DNA from: Oxyruncus cristatus
Lineage: Eukaryota > Chordata > Aves > Passeriformes > Cotingidae
Reading direction: 5' to 3'
DNA length: 64,000 nt
NCBI GenBank assembly: GCA_013399855.1
Contig: VXAY01003154.1
Location: 1,471,856-1,535,855, forward strand
A program made the translations under genes and the position numbers. This document shows positions 28,701 through 40,400 of this stretch, piece by piece; the first letter of the stretch is position 1; every line of letters begins with the position of its first letter. Under the pieces are notes generated by a model that worked only from the letters and a program-made list of their open reading frames with translations, was not told where the DNA came from and did not search any database.

Positions 28701-30280
28701 GAGTGTAAAAGGACTCTCTGCTTGCCTTACACATCCAGTGAGCAAAACGTGATACAGATCTTTTCCCCAGTGGAAAGATTAAGTTTATTCCACTGGACTC
28801 CACTCTGCTGCTCCCTACAAATGAAGGTCACTGCTCAATTCCAGAAGTCTGTGGTTCAAACTAGGCAAATGCCTTGAAAATACAGGCTTGTGTCACCAAA
28901 CACAAATCCATGGCTTCTTGCCCACTGGTTAACCACCAGCTTTGGCAGACTGTATTCTGTTATGCTCTTCTGTAGACTTTCTGTTTGAGCCATAAAATAC
29001 TACTTCTCCTCCTAGCTTTATGAGGAATCTACACAAAACACAAATGCTTTAAAGACTATTTATATTTTAAAACCTGCTCATGTAGATACACAATGAAAAA
29101 AAAAACTCTCCCTTTCTTATAAATGCAATCAGGACAAAAAAAAATAATAAAGAGCCCAACTTAGAAAAGGAGGAAATATCATGTTATTGTCTCCCCACAA
29201 CTTTAAGATGGCTCTTAGTCAAAACCAAGAAAAATTTTCCATCTCCTCACTTCTCCCTAGAGATGAACACTGTCGCAAGAGTAAGAGGTTGTCAAAATCA
29301 ACATGAATAATTTAAAAACAGTGTTTTATTGTATAATGTTCATATAGAAACAGCAGTAGCAATTACGGTTGTCAACAGCCTAAAGAAATGGGTCAGAAAA
29401 ACATTTTACTGATTGCTCAATAAAATTGCTCCCTCTGGAAGACAAATATTGCTGGCAACCAGTAAAGAACTACAGAAAACCCTGGTCAGACCCATACCTC
29501 CTTTACAAAAAGCCATCACCCAATATTTTTTTGAGAAACAGATTCCATTGAAAAGCTTCTGGAAAACTAGAGATGTTTATTTGCTCTCACTACAACCTAT
29601 TTAATTCAAGTGCAAATACCTGTGTCCTGTCCTCCTGGCCTGCTTCACATGGTGCCAAAAAGCACCACAACAGCACAGTGCCCACATCTCCACAGCAGCT
29701 CAAGGATCACTTGCTCCACAAACAAATTACCAGCAAGTCTGTCTTCCAGCCTGTACAGGGAGCAATACTACTCTCAAAACTGTCTTCTGGCAGTCAACCA
29801 TTCTCCTCACTCACACCCTTCACAAGGTCCTGAGGCACATGTTGCATTTATTCCACATGCCTCAGTTTTAGCGCTTCCCCTCAGGTCATATTCCAAAAAG
29901 TAGCAGAATGCCACCCCAACCCAGCACAGGCATTTGTCTACTCTGAAATCATAATAAGTATCAAAACCAAACCAAAATTATGCCAGGAATAAGCACTGAG
30001 TTCACAAGGTTCTCTCATGGAGCAACTGGGAGGCAAACGCTCCCCTCCCCAAAGACCTGAGCGAACCAGCAACCAAGTGCTTACAAGAGGTATTTGCAAG
30101 ACTTGAGCAGAAATTTTGCTATAGTGCCCTTAACAAAGAGCAGACCTGCGTATGCACATGTGAACACACACCCCAGAGAGGAGGGATTTCCTTGCCTAGG
30201 CTCCTGGAAACACTAGCAAGCAATGAAGAGCGCCACGAGAACGGCAGAAATTCAAACTTGTGTGCAGAACCTACTAAAAA
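25736..30280. other. Intronic DNA without recognisable genes
   Basis: AT-rich, with only short unrelated frames. An A-tract lies near 29096-29105. No repeat family is recognised by eye. Confidence 0.55.
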
Positions 30281-30411
30281 TCGAAGAATACTCTGATTTG
30301 GAAGGGACCCAAAAGGATCCGAGTCCAAGTCTTAAATGAATGGCCCATATGGGGATCAAACCCATCATCTTAGTGTTATTAGCACCATGCTCTAACCAAC
30401 TGAGATAATCT
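30281..30411 (-). mobile_element. tRNA-Ile-derived SINE with CR1 tail (TguSINE1-like)
   Basis: On the minus strand the head (30411-30341) reads as a tRNA-Ile relative. The A box TATCTCAGTTGG lies at 30407-30396, the anticodon-loop context GTGCTAATAAC carries an AAT anticodon at 30380-30378, and the B box GGTTTGATCCC lies at 30362-30352, ending at GGGCCA. It continues directly into a CR1-type 3' end (GACTCGGATCCTTTTGGGTC, then CCTTCCAAATCAGAGTATTC). A tRNA-Ile head on a CR1-X-like tail is the structure known for TguSINE1 of passerine birds. The A-box G-to-T change and acceptor-stem decay argue against a working tRNA gene. Confidence 0.9.
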
Positions 30412-30768
30412 CAGAGTCCTGTCCAGCTTCAATTATGCAAACGTTTCCACGCTTCCTGTGAGAGTGACTAAAAACAAAAATTTAGCTACAAAAATCCACA
30501 CCCCTATTTATATATATGGCTATAAATCCAAGGAAGAATCATGAGGGAGCACTCCAGCAAGTCAAAGAAGGTAGATCTTTGCATCAGCTACACGAACGTA
30601 ACAAAAATACATTTCTCTATAACTAAGTGCCGTGTCAAGCATTTCCTACCTACTGCCAACACTACAGAGCCTCCTACCAGCAACATGTCTGCTTCCAAAA
30701 AAACCACCTCAAAGCCACATTCCCTCAACCTCCAAGCGGAATGTCCTAATTTAAGAATATGTGAAGGT

Positions 30769-31212
30769 GTTTGAATGCGTTCAGAGGAGGACAAAGGTGG
30801 TGAAACGGTTGGAGGGAATGTTTTCCGGTGAGGAGTAGCTGAGGACTCTGGGCTTATCTGGTTTGGAGAAAAGGAGGTTGAGGAAGCTTTCTACACCTTC
30901 CTAGGGAGGGAAGTGGAGAGGGAGGTGCTGAGCTCTTCTCCCTGGGCTCCAGTGACGGGACGCATGGGAAGGGTTCAATGCTTTGCCACGGCAGGTTAAG
31001 ACTGGAGACTAGGAAGCATTTCTTTGCCAAGAGGGTGCTCAAACACTGGAACAGGCTTCCTGGAGAGGTGGTCAATGCCCCAAGCCTGTCAGAGGCAAGT
31101 GGGTACTGTCCTTAGTGACAGACTGTAACTTGGTGAGCCCTGAACTGGTCAGGCAGCTGGACTAGGGGACCACTGTAGCTCCCTCCCAGATGAAACACCC
31201 TATTCTATTCTA
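30769..31212 (+). mobile_element. CR1 LINE 3'-region copy, plus strand
   Basis: Typical CR1 3' sequence in forward orientation: TTCAGAGGAGGACAAAGGTG, GAGTAGCTGAGGACTCTGGG, AACACTGGAACAGGCTTCCT, GGTCAGGCAGCTGGACTAGG. It ends in an octamer-like tail, TATTCTATTCTAG. It is 5' truncated, without coding capacity, and antisense to APP. Confidence 0.93.
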
Positions 31213-32721
31213 GCCTCTGAAGTCATTTTGGTCACAACCAGACCAGCAGCACAAGCAGTTTGGTATGTGTGATGATGTGCATCACTGAAGGTGAGAGGCA
31301 CAACTCACACCCAATCAAAGGCCTCTTTCGGAGTCATCTTAAGAGTCCACAGTCAATTTACAGACCTCGTGGTGAGCCATTGATTATAAGAGTAACTGAA
31401 AACCTTCACACCTACCAGGTCTCTCCATCCTGCAGGCACCTCCACATAATTTAGTCCCAATTTATTATAAAAACTGCCATTTTGGCAGAAAGAAAAATTA
31501 TAACAAGTAGGTTGACCAAAATTATCCAAGAATGACTTTTAGGAAGCATTAAATCTAATGCAGCACCAACTAGCCATTAACATAGGAGACAGAGGGGGTA
31601 GAGGGGGCAAAAGAACATCAAGATTTTACAAGCTGAATAGAAAGCACATTAAGAAGATGGCAATAAAAAGAAAAAAAGCTCCTCTTGCTTCCAAGCCATT
31701 CATTTAGATTTTGAAACACTCTTTGGTCATTTACATGTGTTGACTAATAGCACTACGATAAACAAGAAACACACAAATAAAAAACAATCCTGTCAGAATT
31801 AATGATCTTACATTCATTTAAAAAAGAAAAAAAGGGGAAAAAATGAAATCCAGAAAGCATGCAAGTTTGACAAAAGAAGTGTTTAATGATACTAAGAAAT
31901 ATAAGTGTTATGATTCCTTTTGGTACATGTGCACAAATGTTATGATTCCGCATTTAAATCTCATCACTTGCAAGGCTATCACTACCCCAAAACAAACTTA
32001 AGACTCTGTTTTACAGAACAAATTAAAGTTTTGCACCAAAATACATCACAGTAAACCACCTAATTCCAGCATTGTATTTTCTATTCCAACACTCAGAGCT
32101 CCTATCACTTATTTTATCTTAAATACATTAAGTAGAAAAAAAGAAGAGCATATTTCACAGCAATGCAACAGACTACAGAACTATTCCACGCTCAGTAATA
32201 ACTTCTGGGATCCTGAAACTCACTGCTGCAAATCTGAAACTATAAAGTGAAAGCAAGTATTAAAAAAAGCCCTAAATAAGGTCTAGTTTGCATTTATATT
32301 AAAGCACCTTTTCTGTTGCAAACGGGTAACCAATTTTGATGTAAGTTATATTTTAAACCTATTTCAATGCATGTGTACCTGGGAAGGATGTGAAAAGGAA
32401 AATTACTATATGCAGAGACAGACTCAATACCATGAATCAAATTTAAATTCTATCTATTCAGTCAAATATTGAAGAACAATCCTAGTTCAATGAATTTGAT
32501 AAACAGGTTAACACTTGAGCAATGTCAGCTTCCCAAATGAACTTTATCCCTCAAATGTCAGTGCTTGGCAATTCATTGACTTATTTTGAAACAGAGTAAC
32601 AGTCTCCAGTTTTCAGGAACTAATTTGAAGTAGCTGATGACTTTAAGATAGCCTCACATCTCATTCATCACATTTCCAGCACCATACTTAAACACCTCAC
32701 AAAAGAAGAGTTCCTCTGTAT
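31213..32721. other. Intronic DNA without recognisable genes
   Basis: AT-rich, A-rich patches near 31665 and 31818. Nothing recognised. Confidence 0.55.
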
Positions 32722-32726
32722 AGTAT
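32722..32726. repeat. Left target-site duplication AGTAT
   Basis: AGTAT lies immediately before TGTCATAGG and is repeated at 32980-32984 after CATGACA. Confidence 0.75.
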
Positions 32727-32979
32727 TGTCATAGGTTTAGCCCCTGTGCTTTCTGCACAGTGTTATCAACCCATAAATTTTGCTACTAATTAGGAAGAGT
32801 TTGCACAGNNNNNNNNNNNNNNNNNNNNNNNNNNNNNNNNNNNNNNNNNNNNNNNNNNNNNNNNNNNNNNNNNNNNNNNNNNNNNNNNNNNNNNNNNNNN
32901 NNNNNNACCTAGCCGGAATTTCACCTGGAACTAACCATCTTCTACTCTAAAACTGAGGGGGATGGGCTAAACCATGACA
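32727..32979. mobile_element. Probable solo LTR (or similar inverted-end element) broken by an assembly gap
   Basis: The left end reads TGTCATAGGTTTAGCCC and the right end GGGCTAAACCATGACA, giving near-perfect inverted termini (one extra base on the left) with the retroviral TG...CA pattern. Both ends are flanked by AGTAT, and a 5-bp duplication fits avian endogenous-retrovirus integration. The interior from 32809 to 32906 is N. No gag/pol or second LTR is seen, so a solo LTR is the simplest reading. A non-autonomous DNA transposon remains possible. Confidence 0.7.
32809..32906. other. Assembly gap (98 N)
   Basis: Run of unknown bases. It lies inside the inverted-end element, so a repetitive or GC-rich interior may have caused the break. 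Confidence 1.
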
Positions 32980-32984
32980 AGTAT
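32980..32984. repeat. Right target-site duplication AGTAT
   Basis: Perfect match to 32722-32726. Confidence 0.75.
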
Positions 32985-33130
32985 CTTCACACCTTTTTTA
33001 TGCTATATATTTTTCAGCTTTTCCTGATAAAACTGGGCTGTAAAATGATAGTATGTAAGAGGATTGTATTCCATTTGAGGGATGCCTACATCTTACCTTC
33101 ACTCCAAAAATTTTATTAGTACTCAACCTC

Positions 33131-34095
33131 TCACAGAATTGTATCTCTATCATTCAATCACAAACTGGCCTGGGTTGGAAGAGACCTTAAAGATCATCCA
33201 GTTCCAAGTCCCCTGCCATGGGCAGGGACACCTTCCACTAGACGAGGCTACTCAGTGCTCCATCCAGCCCAGCCTTGAACACTGCCAGGGATGGGGCATC
33301 CACAGCTTCTCTGGGCAACCTTTTCCAGGGCCTCACCACTCTACATGGCAGAATTCCCTCCCTCCCCTGCTGCCCGCACTGCTTTGGATGCAGCCTAGGA
33401 GACGGAGGGGTTCTGGCCTCCCAGCTCCCAATGGCTGGATCACATCCAGCCTCTCATCCACCAGCACCCCCAGGTCCTTCTCAGAAGGGCTGATCTCGAT
33501 CTGTTCATCCCCCAGCCTGGACAGATATTGGGGGTTGCCCTCACCCATGTACAGCACCAGCACTTGGTCTTGTTAAACCACATGAGATTCCCATGGGCCC
33601 ATTTCTCAAAATTCCCAGATCCCTCTGGAGGCATCCCATCCTTCAGCTGTGTCACTGCACTACTCAGCTTGGTGTCATCAGCAGATCTGCTGAGGGTGCA
33701 CTCAGTCCCTATGTCATTAGTGAAGATATTAAATAGCACTGGCCCCAGTTCAGACTCCTGAGGGACACCACTTGTCACTGATGTCCATTGGGACAACATC
33801 CTCTGGATGTGACCATCCAACCACTGTTATCCATCTAACAGTCCTCCCATCGAATCCATCTTTAGAGAGAAGGATGTTGGGGGGGACATCTGAAAGGCCT
33901 TACAAAAATCCAGATAAATGACATTTTTAGCCCTTCTCTTGTCCATTGATGTTGTCACTCCATCATAGAAGGCCACTGGGCTGGTCAGGCAGGACTTGCC
34001 CTTGGGTGAAGCTGTGCTGGGTGTCCCGAATCACCTCCCTGTCCTCCATGTGCCTCAGCACAGCTTCTAGAAGGATCTTTAGAAGCATTCTGAAG
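33131..34095 (-). mobile_element. CR1 LINE fragment with decayed reverse-transcriptase region
   Basis: The plus strand begins with an inverted CR1 3' end (GGCCTGGGTTGGAAGAGACC, GGGATGGGGCATCCACAGCT) and, after an apparent internal deletion around 33357-33425, continues into ORF2. The minus-strand translation shows CR1 RT landmarks: TSGVPQ (about 33770), LGPVLFNIF, then SADDTKL where the active-site FADD/YADD box normally stands. Downstream come [24 protein letters not shown] and [10 protein letters not shown], in different frames. Upstream (33830-34080) are HMEDREVI and MDKRRAKN-type segments. Frameshifts, in-frame stops and the altered catalytic box make it non-functional. The full element would be about 4.5 kb. 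Confidence 0.94.
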
Positions 34096-34259
34096 GAGGA
34101 AGAAAGGAAATAACTTACTATATCACCTCTTCAGCACTCCTTTCATTCTTTTTAGATCCATATGAACAAATCAGTAGACTTTGTATGCAGTACAGTCCCA
34201 GAAGAGATGACAATATGATTTCAAACACCTCTGTTTAGGTGTTTGGACTTGTAAGTTTA

Positions 34260-34277
34260 TAAATAAATAAATAAATA
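34260..34277. repeat. (TAAA)n microsatellite
   Basis: About four and a half TAAA units. Confidence 0.9.
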
Positions 34278-34473
34278 CTAATAATAACTTAAAAACCAGT
34301 ATAGACTCCACAATACCGGAGGCTGCACTTCCAAACATGACTCTTGTATGACTGATTTATTACAAAGTGCTAACATCCTGTATTTTCAACAATATACTAA
34401 TTAGACAAAGTGAGCTAAAGTATACAAGGCACATGAGTTTTCCTCAAACAAACTTCCTCGGGAAAGATATACC

Positions 34474-34497
34474 GGATTTTCCAGATTTGGAAAATCC
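34474..34497. repeat. Perfect 9-bp inverted repeat
   Basis: GGATTTTCC, a 6-base loop AGATTT, then GGAAAATCC. It can fold into a short hairpin on either strand. Confidence 0.85.
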
Positions 34498-37400
34498 TGA
34501 AGGCTTGCATCATTTTCCTGTTGTAGAAAGACAACACTAAGTGACCGAACTAATTACTAAAAACCTACAGAATTATTACGGCAGTGGAGCAATTATACAA
34601 TGCATTTTGTGACCTCCACCAAGAAGGAGCCTGCTCAGCAGATTTTTTCCTGTGTTCCAGTCTGAACAAACACTTCTCTACCAGAGCAAAACAGCCAGAA
34701 CTGAAATTTTGCTTGTGAAACAAGACTTCCACCCTGCACCAACTGGATTTCAAAGGAAGCTCTGAGGTGGGTATTTTATTCTTATTATTATTTATTTTAC
34801 ATACAGCTCACTATCTGCCCTCAGGACAGAGGCACCGTCTACCTTGGTAAAGCAACTCTTTCACAGACCACATTGCTTATGTTCTCCTTCAAATGATGCA
34901 GAGTGGAATCATCCTCTGTTGCCACCGGGCTGAGCCACAAATATCTGAAAAGAGCCATGCGAGAAGTCTGATGTAATTCACTAGTTTTAACATGAAGTGT
35001 CTCAGCTACTTTGCACTATGACAGCACTCCACATGTGTGCCAAAGGTCCCTCTCATCTTCATTCGATGCAGAACCATTCTCTGCTCAGGCAAGGGAGTCT
35101 GTGACTCAACGTCCTCTGCAAGCTGTCTGACTAGTTGGCTTGCTAAAATTATTATTATTATTTTATTAATAAAAATAACAACTTCCCAATCTCATTCCAC
35201 AAACAATGTGAAGATGAATTAACAAGATATTTCTGGCATGCGCTGACTTTAACCATTAAGTGTTTGGCAAGATGAGAACTTGCTGACTGCTGCAAGGAAG
35301 AGCATGTCCAGAAGATCCTTCCTGAAATATTTATACTACCCAAAATGCCAACACATCTCTAATTAGACAGGCCTTTTTTTAGCGCACAAAAACACCAAGA
35401 TGAGCAAGCCAGAAGGAACTAATCTGTCAACACTAGGATTAAACAGTGTAACACGTTACATGAATTTCTTTCAAGGCATGAACAGAAGCCTGATACTAGT
35501 TGCCACATGATAGAGTCAAATAGATGGTTGACAGATTTTGAGTTGAATTGAAGGTCCAGTTCTCCAATTATTCCTCTATAAAAATGTATGAAATTTTACG
35601 TCTTCACAGAAGCAAAAATGTGATAAGGAAGTCAATACAGCATTACTAGACATCCCATGCTGAAACACGTCCTGCTCTGGATCTGGTTTTAGGGTACTTG
35701 AGTCACCTGTTACTAAAAATAAAACACCACACCCTAACCTTACTGTCCCATTAGACTCAAGCTATTTTCATATCACTGGGCACCCAGCTGCTCTTTTTTG
35801 AGCAGCTACTCCACGCCCATGAGCTCTTTTCATAACAGTCACGTCCTTTCAAACAAAAGTCTGGCCATCAATGTCTGACACTATGTCCAACTCTCCTGAT
35901 CTCCAAGACGAAGCCATTTCTCCCTCTCTCTGCTTTCTGGCTCTAGCAGACAGAGACAGCTTGTTTAATTTCAGCCACCAAACCAAAAACAAGTCCGTCA
36001 TTATTGCATAAATAAAATATTAATGATAAAAACCTAAGTAATAAAGAAACAGAGCTTCAGAAGGGTTTAGCAGGAAAAAGTAGAGGATTCTTCAGTTTGG
36101 GGAAGAATTAAAACATTCCATCACTCTCTCAACTGGGCACATTTCAGGTTTCACGTCTACAGTTTGCATTCTGCACGTTCATTTACAGATCAAATGCTAC
36201 TGCACAAGAACACCAAACACATGACCTCGATGACATGGTGCTAAGGCTCAAAACCAAGAACCTCTTCCTTTCCAGGACCTACGAACAACAAGAACAAGGA
36301 AAAATCACCAGCAAACAAACGCGGAGTGAAGCCCTCAGAGAAACAACCCAGCACCTTTGTTCAGCAGGCTGGGCAACAATAACGCACGATGAGCCCCAGC
36401 ACCAATTCTCCCTTTGGCAGGGACCACTGAACAGGTTTATATTCTACACCCTCTGCACAGTCACGACAGACATACAAGAGCAAACCAAAGGAGTTACTGA
36501 TTTGACCACACAAGCCAGTTATTCCATAGAACACAAATCTCCAGCTTGAAAAGCCAAGCAAACCACCTGAAGTTGGACTCAGAGGAATTAATTCAGCCTC
36601 AAATAAATCTCCAATGACACAATAATCAGAAAGGTAATTATGATAAGCCTACAACTTTCTAAAATCCATCGTGCAATTCAAGAAAAAAACAGGAAGTAAA
36701 GCAATTAATATGCAGGAAGCAGTATGGGAGAAGAGGAAAAAAACCTCCAAGCCACACTGCCCAATACAGGAAGGCCAACGCTACGGAAGTACTGATTCAA
36801 GTTTTCTGATTCATTTAAATTTTCAAACCCCACCTGTGGTACCTTACAAGATTAGTTCTCTTCCAAGAAAATCTTCATCTGAATTCTGCCACAGACAGCC
36901 TTTAGCAAAAGCTTTACCGATTTCAATGTTTGGCATGTTAACTGAAGAGACAGCAGAGCACCCTGTTCACATTCTCACTCTTTCCTGTTCACAATGCCTG
37001 TTATTACCAAGGGTTCTGGATTTCTGATCTTATTGAGCACTATGGAGTACCTAAACCATTGCTTAGGTCTGGGGGGTGGAGACTAGATCCTGAAAATCCA
37101 AGGACTTTCTTCTTATTACTATTCTTACAAAATTTTTCTAATAATACAGAAGTAGGTACCTCATGCAAGTTCAGTTATGAAAAACACCGAAACATGAGAA
37201 AAATTGTGCCAGACAACTCCTGCTCTTCCATGGGAAGACACGATGTTACTGTAGTTATCAAAATGTCGCACAAACATCCCATGTTCAGAAAAGGACAGAG
37301 AAAGTAACTGACTGAAGAGGTAAACCAGAAACCAAAAATTCAGAATACGAGTTTCTGGTTTTTTAAACTACATTAAAGGTTCTGAGAGTCCTCTGCTAGG

Positions 37401-40400
37401 TCCATTCACTAACAGCAGCTGCTCCCCATCTTGACAAACAGCGAGAGCAGAAGAGAGATGCTCACACAGAATACATTTGATTTGAAGGCTCATGAGAAGT
37501 AATGCATGCAAAAGCTGTATCCTTAAAGATTGTATTTCAAATTCATATTAATTGAGTTTAACATACTTCCATGAAAGAGGTTCAGATGAACTTGAAGGCA
37601 CTTTCAGATCCTCAAATGATGCAGATAAATGAGATCATTCATTTTTAACTATTGTTGTCAGATGCAAGAGAACTGATCCAAATAAGATGACATAATTAAG
37701 ATGAAGTGCTGTTTCCTTACCAATAAGTAGACTAAAATCACCACAGGTCATTAAGTATTAAAAAAAACACACAGCATTAGCCCTCTCCTAAGTGGGGAAA
37801 AAAATCCTCCAGTTCCTTTAATCATGTTGGAACCCATACTTGAAAACCAAGCATTTTTTGTCTTAAATACCTCCATTGTAGTATTGCTGTTTAGAACACA
37901 CAAATGCTTCCAACAGGGACTTACATGTGGGGATTTTGTACTTGTCTTTTAAATGAATAATCTGGAAGATTAATAGGTCATCTTGCTTTTCAAAACTCGT
38001 CAGCTGTAGCATCCTGATAAACCACCACAAAAGAGGAAACAATACCATGCTTTCCCACTTCCTGCTTGTTGTTTCATCAAGATGCAATAAAAATGATTTG
38101 TACCATGAAAGAAGACACACACGCTCCAACAGTGGAGGAAGAAAAATCTTTATTTGGTTACTGAGCCTGGTGCTCTAGTACAGAACACTAATGATGTGCA
38201 GGGAGTACAAGGAAGCCTTATTTCCACACACCAACAGAGAAACAACCATGATGGTTGTCAGCTTTTATTTAAGACTAGCTGGATCACAGTGTGCAGTGAG
38301 AGCAGAAATTTTACTTAGCTTGATGCAACATCCAAGGACTCTAAGCAGGGATGTTGACCCTTCATAGGGAATTTGACCAGAGTATTACATGTGGAGCACA
38401 AGCTCCACAGAAGCTGTCCATGATCCAAACACTACAGAGCAGCAACACAGAACAGTTTATTTCTCCTCCAATTCTCCTCACAGATTTATTTGCAGATATA
38501 AAAATTGCTTACGACCTACATTGACAAAAGTTGCCCCGATCTGCAGCAAAGTCTCTTCTTTGGATGCTTCTTCCTCTTCTGACAGAATATACTCTCTCCA
38601 AGTTGAACACATTCATTTTCACACTCAATCTCAGAACAAGTAACCTTTAATACCACGATGTCTTATACAACTAGGTTTCATTTCACTAGTTATCCTGAGA
38701 GGCTGAAAGAAAGTGTACAACTGAAAACACAGTACAAAATACAGCTGATATCAGGTATTACCTTAATACCCTGCTTTTATTCCATGTACAGGCTAAGGTA
38801 ATCTAGGGCAACCTACAGCTGCCTTCCTATTACCACATCCAAAAGACTCCCTTCACATTTTCCTGCCATTTCCAGCCCTGTTCTGCTGCTGAAAGTAACA
38901 ACAGCCATGCACACCAGCCACGGTAACTGTAGAATTCCCTGAACATGTCACAGCAAAGGGGAAGAAAAAAGTAAAAAGAAGACCTGAAAGTACGTCAGAG
39001 CTGAGAGGTCCAAGGAGAGGTGTCTCCATCTTCATGTGAGCCTTGAGACATCTCAAGCACTACATTCATACAGAAAGACACCAAGAATTACTTAATGCTT
39101 ACAACCCAAGACAGCACAAAGGGCAGAGATTTGCACTGGAGATTAGGGTCCTTCTCCTTGCAGCCAGCAACCACCAGCTTCCAGCAAGAGATAGGCCACA
39201 CAGTGATATAAGCAAGCAGCCTTCCCCCAGCTTTCCCCTTCCTGTCCACGAGGTCAGGAATGTGGGCAGAGCTCCCATCGTGTGCCAAGATGTCAGGAGT
39301 GTTCAGTTTAAAACACTGCAGGAGCCACAGCAGCACAGTGGCCCTGGAAACCTTCAGGAAAGGGCACAGCAGATCCCTTACTTGTGCCTGGCCTGGGCTT
39401 AGCCTAGGTAAGCATTCCACATCACACTCAGTCTGTAGGGGTCAGGCACTCACACAGTGCAGGACCCCAAACTGAGGGTTTACTGAAAAGAAAGCAATTC
39501 CTAGTACTGCACTCCCAGTATGTACATGAATACCAATGGGACTTTCCTGATGGTATAGCTCTGTATCAGCACATCACCCTCAACCACATTACTCTGAAAA
39601 CTGAGTGATTTTTAAGAGTCCCTCAGCTCATTCAAGCCAACAGCACAGTTTTCCCATTTGCTGACGTGGCCACACCATCTTCCCCGCTCGCTCTCTGGGG
39701 TCAGACACCGTACGTACATTGTGTGGTTCTTCCTTCTGGTAACACAACAGAGAATATCATCCATTCACACCAGTACTGCTTCTACTTGCATTGTTAGAAC
39801 CATAAGGAGAGCTGAAATTGTTTCCAGAGTATCGTCAGAAGAACACATACTTAGTTTAAGATGCACTTTTATTTTTCTTTTGCTACATAAAGGCAGAAAA
39901 TAAGCATCAAATCTATACTAACAATGAGCTCATCCCAGGCTCCAAAGACTACTGGTAAATTGCCACATAGGGATTTTTCTTCCTCTAACCATCTCCCGAC
40001 CTTGGCAAACATCTGTTCCCCTTATTGATTTGCAAATGCAAACTGCTGTGAGAATTTTAGTTCTTTTACAACAATGTCTCGACTTTTAATAGGAAAAACA
40101 CAGTTACTGCTTTCCCTACACTTTCACAGTGAATTGGATTCCATACCTGTGCTTTTCAACATCTTGGTAAATCTTCAGAATATGTTTGCTTGGCAAGTTT
40201 AGAGTCTACAACATATACTTCTTTCCACATTGAATAGAAGAATAAACTAAATGCAGGTGTGTTTTAAATGTCAAGCTGTCAGTTCTTAGCTTTTTCAAAC
40301 AAGTAGGGGGGTTTCTAGCATTTTCTGATGCTTGCAAGGTTTTGCATGTTATCAGACCTTTTTGGCCTGTTCTCACAGGACTTGCAAACCTCTCTTCCTC

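Noticed and set aside
30341..30411. A tRNA-Ile (AAT) gene
   Set aside because: The A box is altered, the 5' acceptor stem is decayed, and the sequence runs straight into a CR1 tail. It is the head of a SINE.
33440..33820. A 126-codon host gene on the minus strand
   Set aside because: The translation is decayed CR1 reverse transcriptase, not a host protein.
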